From positions 10,940,501-11,004,500 of the forward strand of contig JAITYX010000003.1 of the NCBI GenBank assembly GCA_021018815.1: a stretch of DNA of 64,000 nt, in the 5' to 3' direction. This document shows, in pieces, positions 1 to 10,789 of the stretch. Position numbers and translations under genes: made by a program. Numbering within the stretch: position 1 is the first letter of the stretch; each line of letters begins with the position of its first letter. The notes beneath the pieces are model-generated. The model saw only the letters and a list, made by a program, of their open reading frames with translations. It had not been told where the DNA came from and searched no databases. Source of the DNA: Talinum fruticosum (taxonomy: Eukaryota; Streptophyta; Magnoliopsida; Caryophyllales; Talinaceae).

Positions 1-584
1 CTTAATCTTTCATTTATTTATAGTTTCCTCTCGTCTCTAAGTGTAGATCTCCTCAAATCCTCGTTGTCAAGCCTCTCCTCACCCTCGTCGTTCTCGGTTC
101 TTAGGTATGAATCTCTATCCTCTCTTATTTTTCATTTTAAGTTATTTAGAAAATGTTTTATAGTTACATGTTGAATGTATTTGTGGTAATTATGTGAATG
201 TTGAGAATGTGGGTAACATTTGTTTAGTTTATTAAGTTGGAAATTCGTGAAATATTTGAGATTTTTAAGAAATGGGTTTAGGAGTTTAGGATTTATAGTA
301 ATTATAGCGAAATATGATAGGTAAGGATGGTAAATCAAAAGAGTGCATCCAAATTTGTTTAGGGTTTTAGAGAAATAGAAAGATAATTTGGATATAGGAT
401 TATCCCCAAAAACCTTCTCATGAAGATAAATTTGTATCCAAATTTGCTTATTTTGATGAGTCGATGTTGGGGTGAACCCATTTATCTAATTATCGAAATT
501 GGTATCCAAATATGGTTAGAGTTTAGAGAAATAAAAATATTTATGGTTTAGTGTTTGAGGAAATAGAAAATTTTGTGATTATAT
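1..584. other. AT-rich flank, no recognised gene
   Basis: I see no convincing gene here. The first ~112 bases are C/T-rich and end in TTCTTAG|GTATGA, which could be a 5' UTR exon with a splice donor on the + strand, but no coding exon follows. Around 340-480 lies a degraded copy of the A-rich unit (AAATTTG...TTTTGATGAG...GGGGTG) found again just before each of the two fold-back elements downstream, so the local duplication began at least here. Confidence 0.4.
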
Positions 585-760
585 ATTTAAGGATCAATAG
601 GGAGAAAATATAAATGTGAAAATATAAAAAATTAAAAAGGTATTTGGATATAGGGATCTCCCCAAATACTTGTCGTAAAAATAAATTTGTTATCAAATTT
701 ATTTAGTTTGATGAGTTGAAGTTGGGGGTGGACTAATTTATCCAATTATCTAATTTTCCA

Positions 761-1353
761 TTTCCTTTTTGGTTGCAAGTTTGTTGTATTATACATGATC
801 GTAAACTAGAGTGCCGTGATTTTTTTGAATTTTACGTAATTCATTAAATAATAATGAAATATGAATGAAATATTGAGGACATTCATTTAGTTTGCTTTAA
901 CTACCGAAGACATAATAGGAAGCGAAATTCTTTTGTTGTGATTAACAATGAGGTCGATTTTACAAGATAAAACATGAAGTGTACATGCAATATGGGCCGA
1001 TCTACAAAGAAGGGTAGCAGGTCGCCTAGTCAAATGAAAACAAAAGGTGATAAACATGAATGACTATTGTTTATGACCTTTTCTTTCCATTTGACTCCAC
1101 GATCCTTCTGCCATTATTTGTAGATCGGCGTATGTTGCATGTACACTTCATTTTTGTCTTGTAAAACCGACCTCACTATTAATTACAACAAGAGAATTAT
1201 GTTTCCTATTATGTCTTGCATCGTTAAAGGAAATTAAAGGGGTGGCCTCAACATTTCATTTATAATTTCATATTGTCTTATGAATTACATAAATTTTAAA
1301 AAAATCATGTCTAGTTTATGATAAATGTATAATACATCAAAATTGGAAGGAAA
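761..1353. mobile_element. Long fold-back (hairpin) element, copy 1
   Basis: Nearly the whole element is an inverted repeat. The left arm (about 761-1055) and right arm (about 1067-1353) are reverse complements over ~290 bp with scattered mismatches; the loop near 1062 is only about ten bases. Paired blocks include TGTATTATACATGAT/ATGTATAATACA at the ends, AATGAGGTCGATTTTAC/GTAAAACCGACCTCA and TGTAGATCGGC near the middle, and AAGGTGATAAACA/TGTTTATGACCTT at the loop. It has no coding capacity. This architecture fits a fold-back MITE or a long-TIR derivative of a DNA transposon. A transcript through it would form a long double-stranded stem, a possible small-RNA source (inference). No certain target duplication was found. 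Confidence 0.75.
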
Positions 1354-1556
1354 TATATATAGGGTTTAACGATGAGAAGGGCAAAAATATAAATGTAAAA
1401 ATGTAAAACAAATGGAAAGGTATTTGGATATAAATGTGAAACTGTAAAACAAATGTGAAAATACTTGTCATAAAGATAAATTTGTTATTAAATTTATTTA
1501 TTTTGATGAGTTGAAGTTGGGGGTGGACTAATTTATCCAAGTACCTAAATTTGTGG

Positions 1557-2172
1557 TTTCCTTTTTGGGTGCAAGTTTGTTGTATTATACATGATCGTAA
1601 ACTAAAGTACATGATTTTTTAAGTTTGCGTAATGCATAAGACAATAATGAATATCAATGAAATGTTCGGGTCATCCATTTAGTTTGCTTTAATAACCAAG
1701 ATATAACTAGAAGTGAAGTTACCATAACTCTTATTGGCTTTGGCAATGAGGTCGAATTCACTAGGTATGACATAGAGTCTATGTGAAGTGTGGGTCAGTA
1801 CACAAAGAAAGGGAAAATGGATAAAGGCTTTATTGAAGAAAAATGTGATAAACAATAGGGAATTATTACTAGTTTTGTGATTGTTTACCACCTTTTTCTC
1901 CGATAAAACCTTTATCTCTTTTTCCTTTCTTCGTGTACCAACCCACACTGCACATAAACTCTATGTCTTGCCTTGTGAACCCGATCTCATTGTTAAAGAC
2001 AATAAGGGCTATGGGAACTCCAGTTCTAGTTATATCATGGGTTATTAAAGCGAATTAAAAGGATGACCTCAACATTTTATTCATATTAATTTGTCCTATG
2101 CATTATGTAAAATTTCAAATAAAATCATGTATAATTTATGATAATGTATAATACATCAAAATTGGAAGCAAA
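1557..2172. mobile_element. Long fold-back (hairpin) element, copy 2
   Basis: Same family as copy 1. The left arm starts TTTCCTTTTTGGGTGCAAG and the right arm ends AATTGGAAGCAAAAGG; the loop lies at about 1857-1879 between ATAAACAAT and ATTGTTTACC. The arms pair over about 290 bp, for example GCAATGAGGTCGAATTCAC against GTGAACCCGATCTCATTG. Identity to copy 1 is moderate (roughly three quarters by eye), so the family may have many diverged members. The (AT)n tract starts directly after the right arm. Around 2765-2815 a short stretch (AATTGGAAGCC, then AGGCTTTATTAAG) resembles pieces of this element and may be a further relic. Confidence 0.75.
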
Positions 2173-2174
2173 AG

Positions 2175-2176
<2 letters not shown>

Positions 2177-2255
<79 letters not shown>
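2177..2255. repeat. (AT)n microsatellite, left
   Basis: Uninterrupted AT dinucleotide run of about 78 bp that abuts the left end of the long-TIR element. Open frames across it translate only to Tyr-Ile repeats and are not genes. Confidence 0.95.
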
Positions 2256-2257
<2 letters not shown>

Positions 2258-2671
2258 CATTTACCTCCCTTGAGGTATTTGGAAATCATTTTTACATCCT
2301 CTAGGTATTGGTATATATTTTTACCCACCCTAGGTTTGGAGATAAAAAATATTTAAGATAAAAAAACGATAGGAGGCTAATCGGAAATGTAAAAGGACAA
2401 GTTTGTCCCTAATTTTTAAAATAAAATGACTATGCTACCCCCAATTAGTTATTGGCGCTTTAGTGCAAAGAGGGCAATTTTGGTACTTTACCTCATTTTC
2501 TTATGCCACATCAGCACACTCACCGTATTTGGATGTTTTCTATAATTAAGAACAATGGTCAATGTATAACTCAAATATTAACTACTCCGGTCGGGGTGGG
2601 TAAAAATATATACCAATACCTAGAGGGTGTAAAAATGATTTCCAAATACCTCGAGGGAGGTAAATGTTAAA
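2254..2671. mobile_element. Non-autonomous long-TIR DNA element between two TA tracts
   Basis: Terminal inverted repeats of about 77 bp: the left arm (2254-2330) starts TTAACATTTACCTCCCT and ends TTTTTACCCACCC; the right arm (2594-2671) is its reverse complement with only a few changes. The ~260-bp centre has no ORF and no transposase. It sits exactly between an (AT)n and a (TA)n tract, so it inserted into, or seeded, a TA microsatellite. The long TIR suggests a Mutator-type or Tc1/mariner-type MITE; the TA repeats hide the target duplication and leave the superfamily open. Confidence 0.8.
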
Positions 2672-2672
2672 A

Positions 2673-2674
<2 letters not shown>

Positions 2675-2754
<80 letters not shown>
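2675..2754. repeat. (TA)n microsatellite, right
   Basis: About 80 bp of pure TA abutting the right TIR, mirroring the left tract. The two tracts may be one microsatellite split by the insertion, or independent expansions of duplicated TA target sites. Confidence 0.95.
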
Positions 2755-2759
<5 letters not shown>

Positions 2760-3635
2760 CGTAAACAATTGGAAGCCAAAAATTCTTTGAAAGGGAAAAG
2801 GGGTAGAGGCTTTATTAAGGGAGTTGGTAAGAATAATTCTTTGACTTAACTCTTTCCTTCGATCGAGAGAAAATAAGTTACAAACCACTTCCTTCGCACT
2901 CAACAGCAAGTGAAGCGGCAGGCGGAGGCGCCACTTCAAGCATGGGCTCATTGTCTTGTCCCCCCGGATAGCGGTGAATCGATGGAGGACCCTTTCTCTC
3001 GTTCTTTTCCAGTCCGAAGGAACTTACCATAGGAGAAGGGGAGGAACCTCCCTAAGGAAAAGAAGAGGAACCTCTCTAACAAGAAGTGAGGTTGTCCACC
3101 TCTACCCCGCACAAACTTCAAGGAAGCAAACAAAGGTTTAAACTCTCCAATGGCAGCCTAGAAGATCATCATTTAATGAGGGTTAAAAGAACTAAGCTCC
3201 TGAATGTTACCTTCATCCCTGATTTTTTCATTGCATTTTCCGACGGTTGAGACAGGTTCGCCTTGGAGGAGTAATGAGCTCACTCTTGACAGGTTCGTGG
3301 GCGAGATCATTGAGTTTTTATGTTGTCCACCTCTTTGTGTATTTCTTTTTACTTAATTATGTCAAAAAGTCCATCTCTTTCTCTTGAAATATCATGGTTT
3401 TATGGAGTTATTTATGCCAAAAGGTTCTCTTTGTATTTTCACATAATTATAATATTCATTGATGGAACTTATTGTAAAATATGGAATTGTGTTGTTGAAA
3501 TTGTTCAACATGAACTTATCGTGTTTGTAGTAAGTGAGAAATTTTTGTAAAATTGTGGGTGTTGATAGTTGTAAATTATCATATATTTTGTAGTGTATTT
3601 TGTACAGGGAGTATGTAAAAATTTAAAAAAACCTA
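2755..3635. other. Unassigned sequence between TIR element and CACTA end
   Basis: No gene recognised. Short frames on both strands (2956-3141, 2948-3133, 3320-3550) overlap each other and show no family features. Part may be internal sequence of the CACTA element whose terminus is at 3940; no transposase motif is visible. Confidence 0.4.
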
Positions 3636-3639
3636 TTAA

Positions 3640-3940
3640 AAAAATTCTAACCTATGACGACGGTTCTTACATTAGAACCGTCGTTATATGCCTACCTAGA
3701 ACAAAAAAATTTCATTCACGTGTAATACCTATGACGAGAGTTCTATTGTAAGCACCGTCATCATAGTCCACCTTTGACGACAATTATTAAATTAGAACCG
3801 TCGTCATAAACTAACATATTACTACGATTTTGAACCGTAGTAAAAGATGTTACATACAACGACGGCCACATACATGACACCAATTAACTATCATTAAAGG
3901 CCATTTTTAACCGTAGTTAAAAGTGGTTCCTGTAGTAGTG
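3640..3940. mobile_element. CACTA (En/Spm) element terminus
   Basis: The segment ends in TTCCTGTAGTAGTG at 3940; the reverse complement begins CACTACTACAGGAA, the hallmark terminus of plant CACTA elements. Inward of it are repeated subterminal motifs in both orientations: GACGACGGTTCT, AGAACCGTCGT, ACGACGGCC, ACTACGATTTTGAACCGTAG, AACCGTAGTTAAAAG. No matching opposite terminus was found to the left, so this is a fragment or the far end lies outside the window. The bases after it (GAC) would be one half of the expected 3-bp target duplication. Confidence 0.8.
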
Positions 3941-4250
3941 GACGAGATAAGGGAACTTTTGTGCTTAGGAAAATCTGTATTGAATTGTCTAAGGGAGCAA
4001 TTCTGTATGAGTCATTCCTTGTGTTTTGTGGATTCAAAATAATGGATTTAACTTGGTGTCCGGATTGACACCGACCGTGGTTTTCCGGCTTTAGAGGGTT
4101 TCCACGTAATTTTCTTGTTCTATCTTTCTAAGTTCATTCTAGACTCGGAATTGCTTTTTGAGCTCATACTTTACGAGAAAATCTTTTAATTCGTAAAATT
4201 TCCTTCTTACCCTATTCACCCCTCTAGGGTGACTCAAACTGCAAGAGCAA
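3941..4250 (+). mobile_element. Copia LTR 3' fragment
   Basis: The stretch from GGATTTAACTTGGTGTCC through CCGTGGTTTTCCGG and GGGTTTCCACG to TATTCACCCCTCTAGGGTGAC matches, block by block, the LTR-like sequence at 26090-26280. Plant Copia LTRs commonly end with such a TTCACCCC...CTAGGGTGAC string. It is a truncated relic next to the CACTA end; no Copia coding sequence follows. Confidence 0.65.
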
Positions 4251-4442
4251 ACCTTCAACGAGTCTAGGAAATAGTCTATTCTCCATGCGAATCTTAATAG
4301 TCGCACATACAGTTAATGTTGGAAATGTGTTCTAAACTAGGTTAAATGTCAACACTTGATCCTTCATTGGATTCAAGGGCAGCATCCAACCACATCTTCC
4401 ATTTCGCAAGAGTCCGCTCATTCAAGTCTACATGGCGACACC

Positions 4443-5259
4443 TCGCGCGTAATTGGGCTCCCGTGCATGGCCATTATTAGCCCAAGGTGCTCCACTAACC
4501 ATATTTGTACACCACGAGATAAAATTTATTAGCGAAAGAGAGTAACTTGTACGACCCAACCGAATCTAGTAAGTGGCCCAAGAGGGTTAAAAAAACACCT
4601 CCATTAATTACCGGAGAGACTTCCACCGACCACATCAATCATTATATTATGGGTAAAATTAATTATACCTGCAATAAAAGGATTGTCCGCGGAGTTCTCT
4701 AACGAGGTTGACCCATATACAATCCAAGCCCGGGATCATCTTAGCTAGAATCATTGCACTCGGGGAACAATTATCCTCGAGTTGATCCGCCACATTTAGC
4801 AATGAGGTAGGAGCTCGATCTCTATGACCTCCTAAAAGCATAAAGTCACCTACCGGGCACATCGCGATAACTCGACGCTTCATAATTCGTGATACTTCGA
4901 CCCAAACATAGGAGGGAAGTACATAAGCAACGAGCCGGATCTACCTCCTTCCTTATGAGGATCCACTCCATATCCTTATTTTTCATACCCTGGTAGTTGT
5001 TTGTAGGTCCCCGTCATGTTACTAAAAGAAGTAGGTATAACAGGCGACTTCGATGAGTACACCCCGAATTGCATCAAACTCCTCCGATAGTAGGCGAGTT
5101 CCCTGTCCTTAAACCCGAAGACATGCATCATGGTAGCCCGAGTAGGACACTGCAGCCTTCGGGAGGGTCCAATGGATCCTAAACCGCCCGATAATAAAAA
5201 GGGTATTCGAGCCTATACCCAAACGTCCTAGCCCTCTCATGTACCCTCAACTCTTGCAT
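4443..5259 (-). pseudogene. Degenerate minus-strand coding remnant, possibly plant-mobile-domain/MAIN-like
   Basis: Reading leftward from an ATG at 5259 (MQELRVHERARTFGYR) gives a protein-like frame with several stops and shifts: a stretch with LMQFGVYSSKSPVIPTSF near 5050, then CPVGDFMLLGGHRDRAPTSL (about 4800-4870), then NERTLAKWKMWLDAALESN near 4400. The 'RQFG...IPP' style and the lack of any enzyme motif recall C-terminal parts of plant-mobile-domain (MAIN-like) proteins carried by some retroelements, but I do not recognise the family with certainty. Orientation opposite to the LTR at 8674 would fit an antisense ORF of a Tat-type element (inference). Confidence 0.35.
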
Positions 5260-8200
5260 GCAGCGGGTCAATTCAACTATGAAGTTTATGGTTCGTGTTG
5301 GGATGTGAAATTTTGGGGTATTTTTGAGATTCGAGTTCTCTCAATTATGTTCTGCAGATTGCGTACCACAACCTTATTTATATCGTATGACCTAACCTTT
5401 ACCTAATCTCTCAACAACACTAACCTTGGGATCCGTGCGGCCACGCCCAACGGTCGTGGCCAACCCACCCAGGCGGTTCACTCACTCGTAGTTGCAATGC
5501 AAACATTTCAATCCTTAGGCCAACTTGCCTTTTTCAGGCGGTTTTTTTCAACAACTTTCTAGTCCACGTCATTCAAGACCAAGTTGCTACTTATGGATTT
5601 TATTCCTTCTTTTTATTATCTTTTGAGGGGAATGGGACTATAAGTGCATTTTTTTGTTTTTCTCTTTGATTTTTCGGGTCATACAAATAAAGAAAGGATT
5701 TCTTTATAATGAATCTTGCATCATACTTTTTGCATAAGTCTAAAACATAGTAAAAGTACATAATTAATAACAAAGCACCCTACAAGAGATTATTCAATAA
5801 TCATCGTCATCCATGAAGTTCACATCGGCATCTCTCGAAGAAATAGGCTGCTAACGTCTTTTAAAAGGAAGGTCGAAGCTCGCTTATCTTCCGATGTATG
5901 AGAGGAACAAGCTCCAAGTGCCTAACAAGGTTGTGAGGCCACATAATAAGGCCCACTATAGGAAAACCCGTGAAGACCATAAGGTCTACCAAATGGGTCA
6001 AGTTCCTGCAATGGTATAGCATCGATATCAACTCTATATGTACTATGCCCAGCTCGGGATGTACTCTGCCCAACTCCGGACAAGCTAAGCCCAGCTTGAG
6101 AACTACCTTGTTTGGAAGAACACCGGAAGCACTTGTTCCACCAATACTACTAGATAGCATCGGAAGTTGTTCGGACGTGTCCTCGCGAACTCGAAAATTG
6201 CCAAGGAACCTCCCGAAGGAGGAGACTTAGAGCAACAATCCTAAATGATAAAGATTGATTAATATATAAAATAAAAGCTCAAAAGTTAGCGCTTCAACTA
6301 ACTAAGCTTACTCAAAATTATCAAAAAGTACAGCCGACAAGTAGATCCTTGAAGCCACAAAGGGCGATCGGAATCCAATAGACATACTTTGCGAGTGGTC
6401 CCTATCGTATCGAAAGCCCATCATAATAAAAAAAGATATTCTATCACACAACTAATAAAGAGCGCAACACTCTTCCCCCTTTCACAATTTCTTGGGAATG
6501 GATGACCCACGTACTCTGTCTTGGGAATCTCCGGAATTAGGATGATACTATGGGGCTCTCGGGCAAGGAAATATTTACTTCAAGTCGAGGAATATGGATA
6601 TCACCTAGAAGCCCCTACATTTAAACAAGGTTAGTTTCTATGGAAGGAACAAAGCACACAAGAATGGATACAAACGTACCATGCGGACCATAATCGTCCC
6701 CAAGTATTGAGGTAAGTCACATTTAGATCCAAGAAAAGTAAGGATACCCCGTCATCATGTCTACATACTCTTTGGGGCTAATTGAATGGAAGTAAAACAT
6801 GGTTTGAGGCGGATCCTTAGGTTTGTAAGATGTCTAGGCGCGAGTATCGAATTTGAGGTGAAACTCGCTCATCTAAGTACCAAGAAAAGCCAAATGGAGC
6901 CTCGAAAAGGATGTGCCTCTCGCTTAACTCTCTAGCGACCCGTAGTTGTAGAGGGAGTTGATATGGACAACAAGGATTAGCCCGACCCAAGGACAAGAAA
7001 TCAACAAGTAAGCATAAAAGGACTATAAGCACGCCTAAGTGACCGAGGTGGACGACCCAAGTACGACCATAGGCTAGCGCCAGCCCAACCATAGCCTAGA
7101 TCATGGTCCACACCGGACCATGGGTGTGGGAAAAAGATGGAAGAACAAAAGCTGGTTTTAGGTTTTAACCATATCAATCTAGAATAAAAAATTAAAGAAA
7201 CTAACCATTGTTACTTTATTGAGAGCCGACAGTGAAAAGGCAAGCTCGGCTCTCCTTCACCGAGTATGGTGGGCCCTCACCAATGCAACCGCCATCGGGA
7301 ATGTAAGATGATTCGTTGAGCTAGGAGAAAAGTGGAGGAAATACTCATATATCCATGGCTTCAAATTTACCACACAAGTAAATTTTTTATCCATACAAGA
7401 TAAACACAAAGGCTAAAGAGGAAGAGAGAAAACCTCAATAATCCTCTACAAGCTCGGATAAAGACATATAGTTGACGAGATGCTTATGCAGAGTAGTGCG
7501 TCGGGCACCCGATCGTAAGCCTCTTATTAGGCAAGTATATGCGGGCACACCCTAATTCAAATATTTTATTATATCTAAATCCACCAAATTGTCTAAGCGA
7601 GTGGATGTGCACTTTGGACCCTAGCTCGAAGAAAATAGACATGCTTAACACAAGAGCTAGCACAATCCTAGCTTGTTGTTGTAGATCATGCTTAGCTCAC
7701 AACTCCTCGTCGGTAAAGGCAAAAAGAAGGATCGAATATTTAAGGAAGTTGGCCTAAGGAAATTGAAGAGAAGTCGGACCAAAGAGGTGATGCAAGTAAC
7801 CACAATTTTTATAGAAGTTTTGGTCATATACTAAAGATTCGCCCACGAATTCAAAACCATGAGGACGGTGAAATCTAAAGGGGTAATGGTAATTTTTCGA
7901 AAGGGAAGGTGGAAGGTATTAGTAGTGTCCTAGAAGCGTTCATCGATTGCCCAAGTGACACACTAGTCACTTATTACCCGCAAAGTTCCGGAAGGGTTGT
8001 GTTCATAGTGTCCCGAAGCATCAAGGTCCCCCTTTTTATAGGAAAACCTACTGCATTCGAAAAAATAAAGGATAGAACCAGGCTAATTTTTGATTGATTG
8101 TTCACCATGCTCCCCGATCCGATGTTGCAAAAGTCGGCCAACGGCAGTTCATGAGGTCCGACAAAGTCAAACTCCATGCTACAAGGGCTAGAAGCATGTC

Positions 8201-8673
8201 CTTGGGTACAATGTCGGTCCCCACAAGCTTAACAAACCGTCCGAATAACCCAACCAACAAGTCGCCTTGTGAGGCCCACCTATTTGGTCTTCTTTAGTTT
8301 ATTTTCAACCTATTTTTCATTGAATCATCCAGGTAAAATACTCGACCTTCCTACATTCTATTATTTACTAACAAAATGCTAATATAGCAAAAAATTTAGC
8401 CAAGCTTCGGATCAAGAAACGATTAAGCTTCAACGATACCGTAGAGCTTTAGGACTTTGATCAAGCCGAGCTTTGGGTTTTCATAACCGAATTTCGGATC
8501 GCATGTCGCGAGTCAAGTCCAAGCCTTCTAGTTGGATTTCGGGTCAAGAGACGACGAATTTCATATGCCTTGATTCAATCGGCATCCGAAGCAACACCAA
8601 CTAAACAGGTAAGTATCCTTTGGTGTTTACTTTGACCTTTCATCTTTCGGACTCGGCCAAGGTGGAGGCTAAC
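5260..8673. other. Decayed retroelement 3' region, no intact gene
   Basis: No intact ORF. Short frames, mainly minus strand (5861-6160, 6817-7092, 7974-8177), show no identifiable domain. The block lies directly left of a + strand LTR start at 8674, whose upstream bases GGCCAAGGTGGAGG are purine-rich like a polypurine tract. I infer that it is the decayed 3' internal part of the element that owned this LTR, but no pol motif is visible to prove it. Confidence 0.4.
5375..5382 (-). promoter_or_regulatory. Possible TATA box for the minus-strand remnant
   Basis: On the - strand the bases read GATATAAATAAGG, about 115 bp upstream of the ATG at 5259. This is a reasonable plant TATA box and spacing for an antisense transcript. 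It is weak evidence alone because the region is AT-rich. Confidence 0.3.
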
Positions 8674-10780
8674 TATAGACGCCCAAAATGTGTCATCCTT
8701 ATCTTCTATTTATTTTATTTATCTTTGCTAGCTTGATGATGAAAACTCAACCTCTTTTGCAAGCTAGGATCAAGATCGGACTAAAAGGGTGGCGGAAGCC
8801 ATTTAGCCCACAAAAGCAAACCAAGCACCACAAAACTGACCTAGTTTGCATTCCCTTGGGCCGAATTTAGTCCATTTTCATTTTATTTTCAGATGGTCCA
8901 TCCAAGTTCGGGCTCCCAAGCCTAGCCTCGAACCGGCGCTTGTCCCCAAGCTAACTAAATGTAGTGCTTCCTCCTTTTTAGCGTCCAAACGCGACGCGCT
9001 TTCTCGGACCTCAAATTAGGTCATTTGGAGACCGACTTTTGCCCATGGACTCTTTTGAACGGTGTAGTTTTTCTTGGTTCGGTCTTACTGTTTTTTCCAT
9101 TATCCATTTATGGTATTTTCGAGCCTGGTTTATCGCTTAGTCGACGACTAGGGGCTGATATTAGGGTTTATGAAATCCTAAAATTTTCTATAAATAGAGG
9201 GTCTTCCCCCCATTTCACACACCATTCAGCTATATTTCTCTTCTTCCAAGATGATGAATCTTTCCCTCACTTCTCTCTTTATTCTTTACTCTCTCTCTTT
9301 CAAAAATTCCCTTTCTAAACCTCGCATACAAGCCCTCTTTTTCCCCCTCTTTTTGTCGCTTTTCCTGCCATTATGCTCGCTAATATCCGATCGTAATTCA
9401 AGTTCGACGGATGGGTCAACCTAAAGACACGCTTCACCATTTTCGAGTTTGTTATTTAAAACTTTATTTAATCTTCGTATTTATTGCTTTCAGTATATTA
9501 GTTTAAAATTGCCATCGCTTTACTTTCTATAAATTTTCCTATAGAATTTTCCATATTTTTGGACCTAAAACCCCCAAAATACCACTTTAGGGTATTTTTC
9601 ATAGAAATGGATATAGAAATTTTAGGGCCCAAAACCCCAAAAATAGCCTAAAGTAGAATTGTCCGGGTATTTATTACTTTTTGTATTTAGATAGGCGAAA
9701 AATAGGCAAAAATACCCATTCACGTATAGAAATTTATTGCTTTACATATATCCATTCCGTATTCATTGCTTTGCAGTTTAGGATATTTTTGCAATTCCAT
9801 TTTATCCATTTTTGGTATTTTTGGGCCTGGTTCATCGCTTAACGGAAGCTTAGGGGTTGATTTTAGGGTTCTTAAACCTTAAAATTTTCTATAAATAGAA
9901 GGCATCATTTCACACACCATTCAACTACATTTTGCTACTTCTAAGCTACATAAAAGCTCTCTTTTTCCATCTACATAAAAGCCCTCTTTTTCCGCCTCTT
10001 TTCTTGCTTTTCCGCCATTTGCTTTCACATCCGATCATGATTCAAGTCCGGTAGGTCGGTCAACCTAAGCGTGCACTTTCCCATTTTCGGAGTTTGTTAT
10101 TTAAAGTTTTATTTAATTTTTATTTATTGCTTTCCGTATTGTGGTTTGAAATTGTAATCGCTTTACATTCCACCCCACCCAATATAATTTTTTATTTCTC
10201 GCTTTCTTTTATTTGCTTTCTTTATAGCTTTCTTTGTTGCTTTCATTTACCGCTTTCAAACATGCTTTGATTGTTTTTATATTTTCACTTCGCATGTTGG
10301 TTGCATGTTTTAATTAATGTGATGTAGATTTATATTTTCAATTAGTAGAGGTCGTCTCTTGACGAGCGAAATGAGGATTGACCCTCCTCCTTTTGTACCA
10401 TCTCCCCAAAACATCAAATCATCGGTTTTTTTAGTCCTTTTTGAAAATCTTTTCAAAATTTTGAGTTTTTGTCCTTTTTGGCAGTCCCATCGATAAACTC
10501 GGAATTTGAAAAGTGTCATTTTATTTTGCTTACTTTTTATTCCTAAACCTAATTGGAGACTTCTCTTTTTTAGCCTCTTTTTATCAAAAATTTGCATCTC
10601 GGCTTTTCTTTGCAAATTCAAAAAAAAAGTTTTGGAAAATAAACTGACCGCCTTAAGCAATCCGACCAAGTCTACCTCAACGATCCGGGTCGAATAGGCG
10701 ATGCTCGAGTCGCGAGTCCAATGGGACAGCGTCGGTCTCCGATCGCTACTCGTGCTCAACTTTTGGCCCAAGCAGCTCCT
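8674..10780 (+). mobile_element. Tat-like LTR, + orientation
   Basis: Begins TATAGACGCCCAAAATG (ancestral TGTAGAC start with G to A) and contains a block TTGATGATGAAAACTC...GGATCAAGATCGGAC that is strongly similar to the reverse complement of 11990-12080. A promoter-like TATAAATA is present twice (9189-9196 and 9890-9897) because about 400 bp of the LTR are duplicated. C/T-rich leader sequence follows each TATA box. The right boundary is uncertain; similarity to the opposed LTR (TTAGTAGAGGTCG) continues past 10350. Confidence 0.6.
9095..10185 (+). repeat. Tandem duplication of LTR promoter region (~701-bp period)
   Basis: Copy one (9095-9530) and copy two (9795-10185) share the order: TATCCATTT, TGGTATTTT, GCCTGGTT, ATCGCTTA, AGGGTT, AAAATTTTCTATAAATAGA, ATTTCACACACCATTCA, ACATCCGATC-like, GGTCAACCTAA, TTGTTATTTAAA, TTATTGCTTTC. 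The TATA boxes are 701 bp apart. The result is an LTR with two promoters in series. Confidence 0.75.
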
Positions 10781-10789
10781 CTCCTTGGT

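Larger units (their letters stand above)
585..2172. repeat. Tandem segmental duplication: A-rich unit plus fold-back element, two copies
   Basis: Unit one (about 585-1353) and unit two (about 1360-2172) have the same layout: an A-rich leader with GGTATTTGGATATA, an AAATTTGTTAT block, TTTTGATGAGTTGAAG-type sequence and GGGGGTGGACTAATTTATCC, then a long inverted repeat that starts at TTTCCTTTTTGG. Because the leader is duplicated with the hairpin, the two hairpins probably arose by tandem duplication, not by two independent insertions. The copies are clearly diverged, so the duplication is not recent. Confidence 0.75.

Noticed and set aside
585..2172. Reading the hairpins as a CRISPR-like or bacterial array
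   Set aside because: They are long inverted repeats, not short regularly spaced direct repeats, and the whole window is plant nuclear DNA.
2582..2951. Open frames of Tyr-Ile repeats on both strands
   Set aside because: They are read-through of the (TA)n microsatellites and have no real protein sequence.
10310..10771. 153-codon minus-strand frame
   Set aside because: It lies inside the convergent LTR region, has no family motif, is rich in Lys/Ser from AT-rich DNA and is overlapped by plus-strand LTR similarity.
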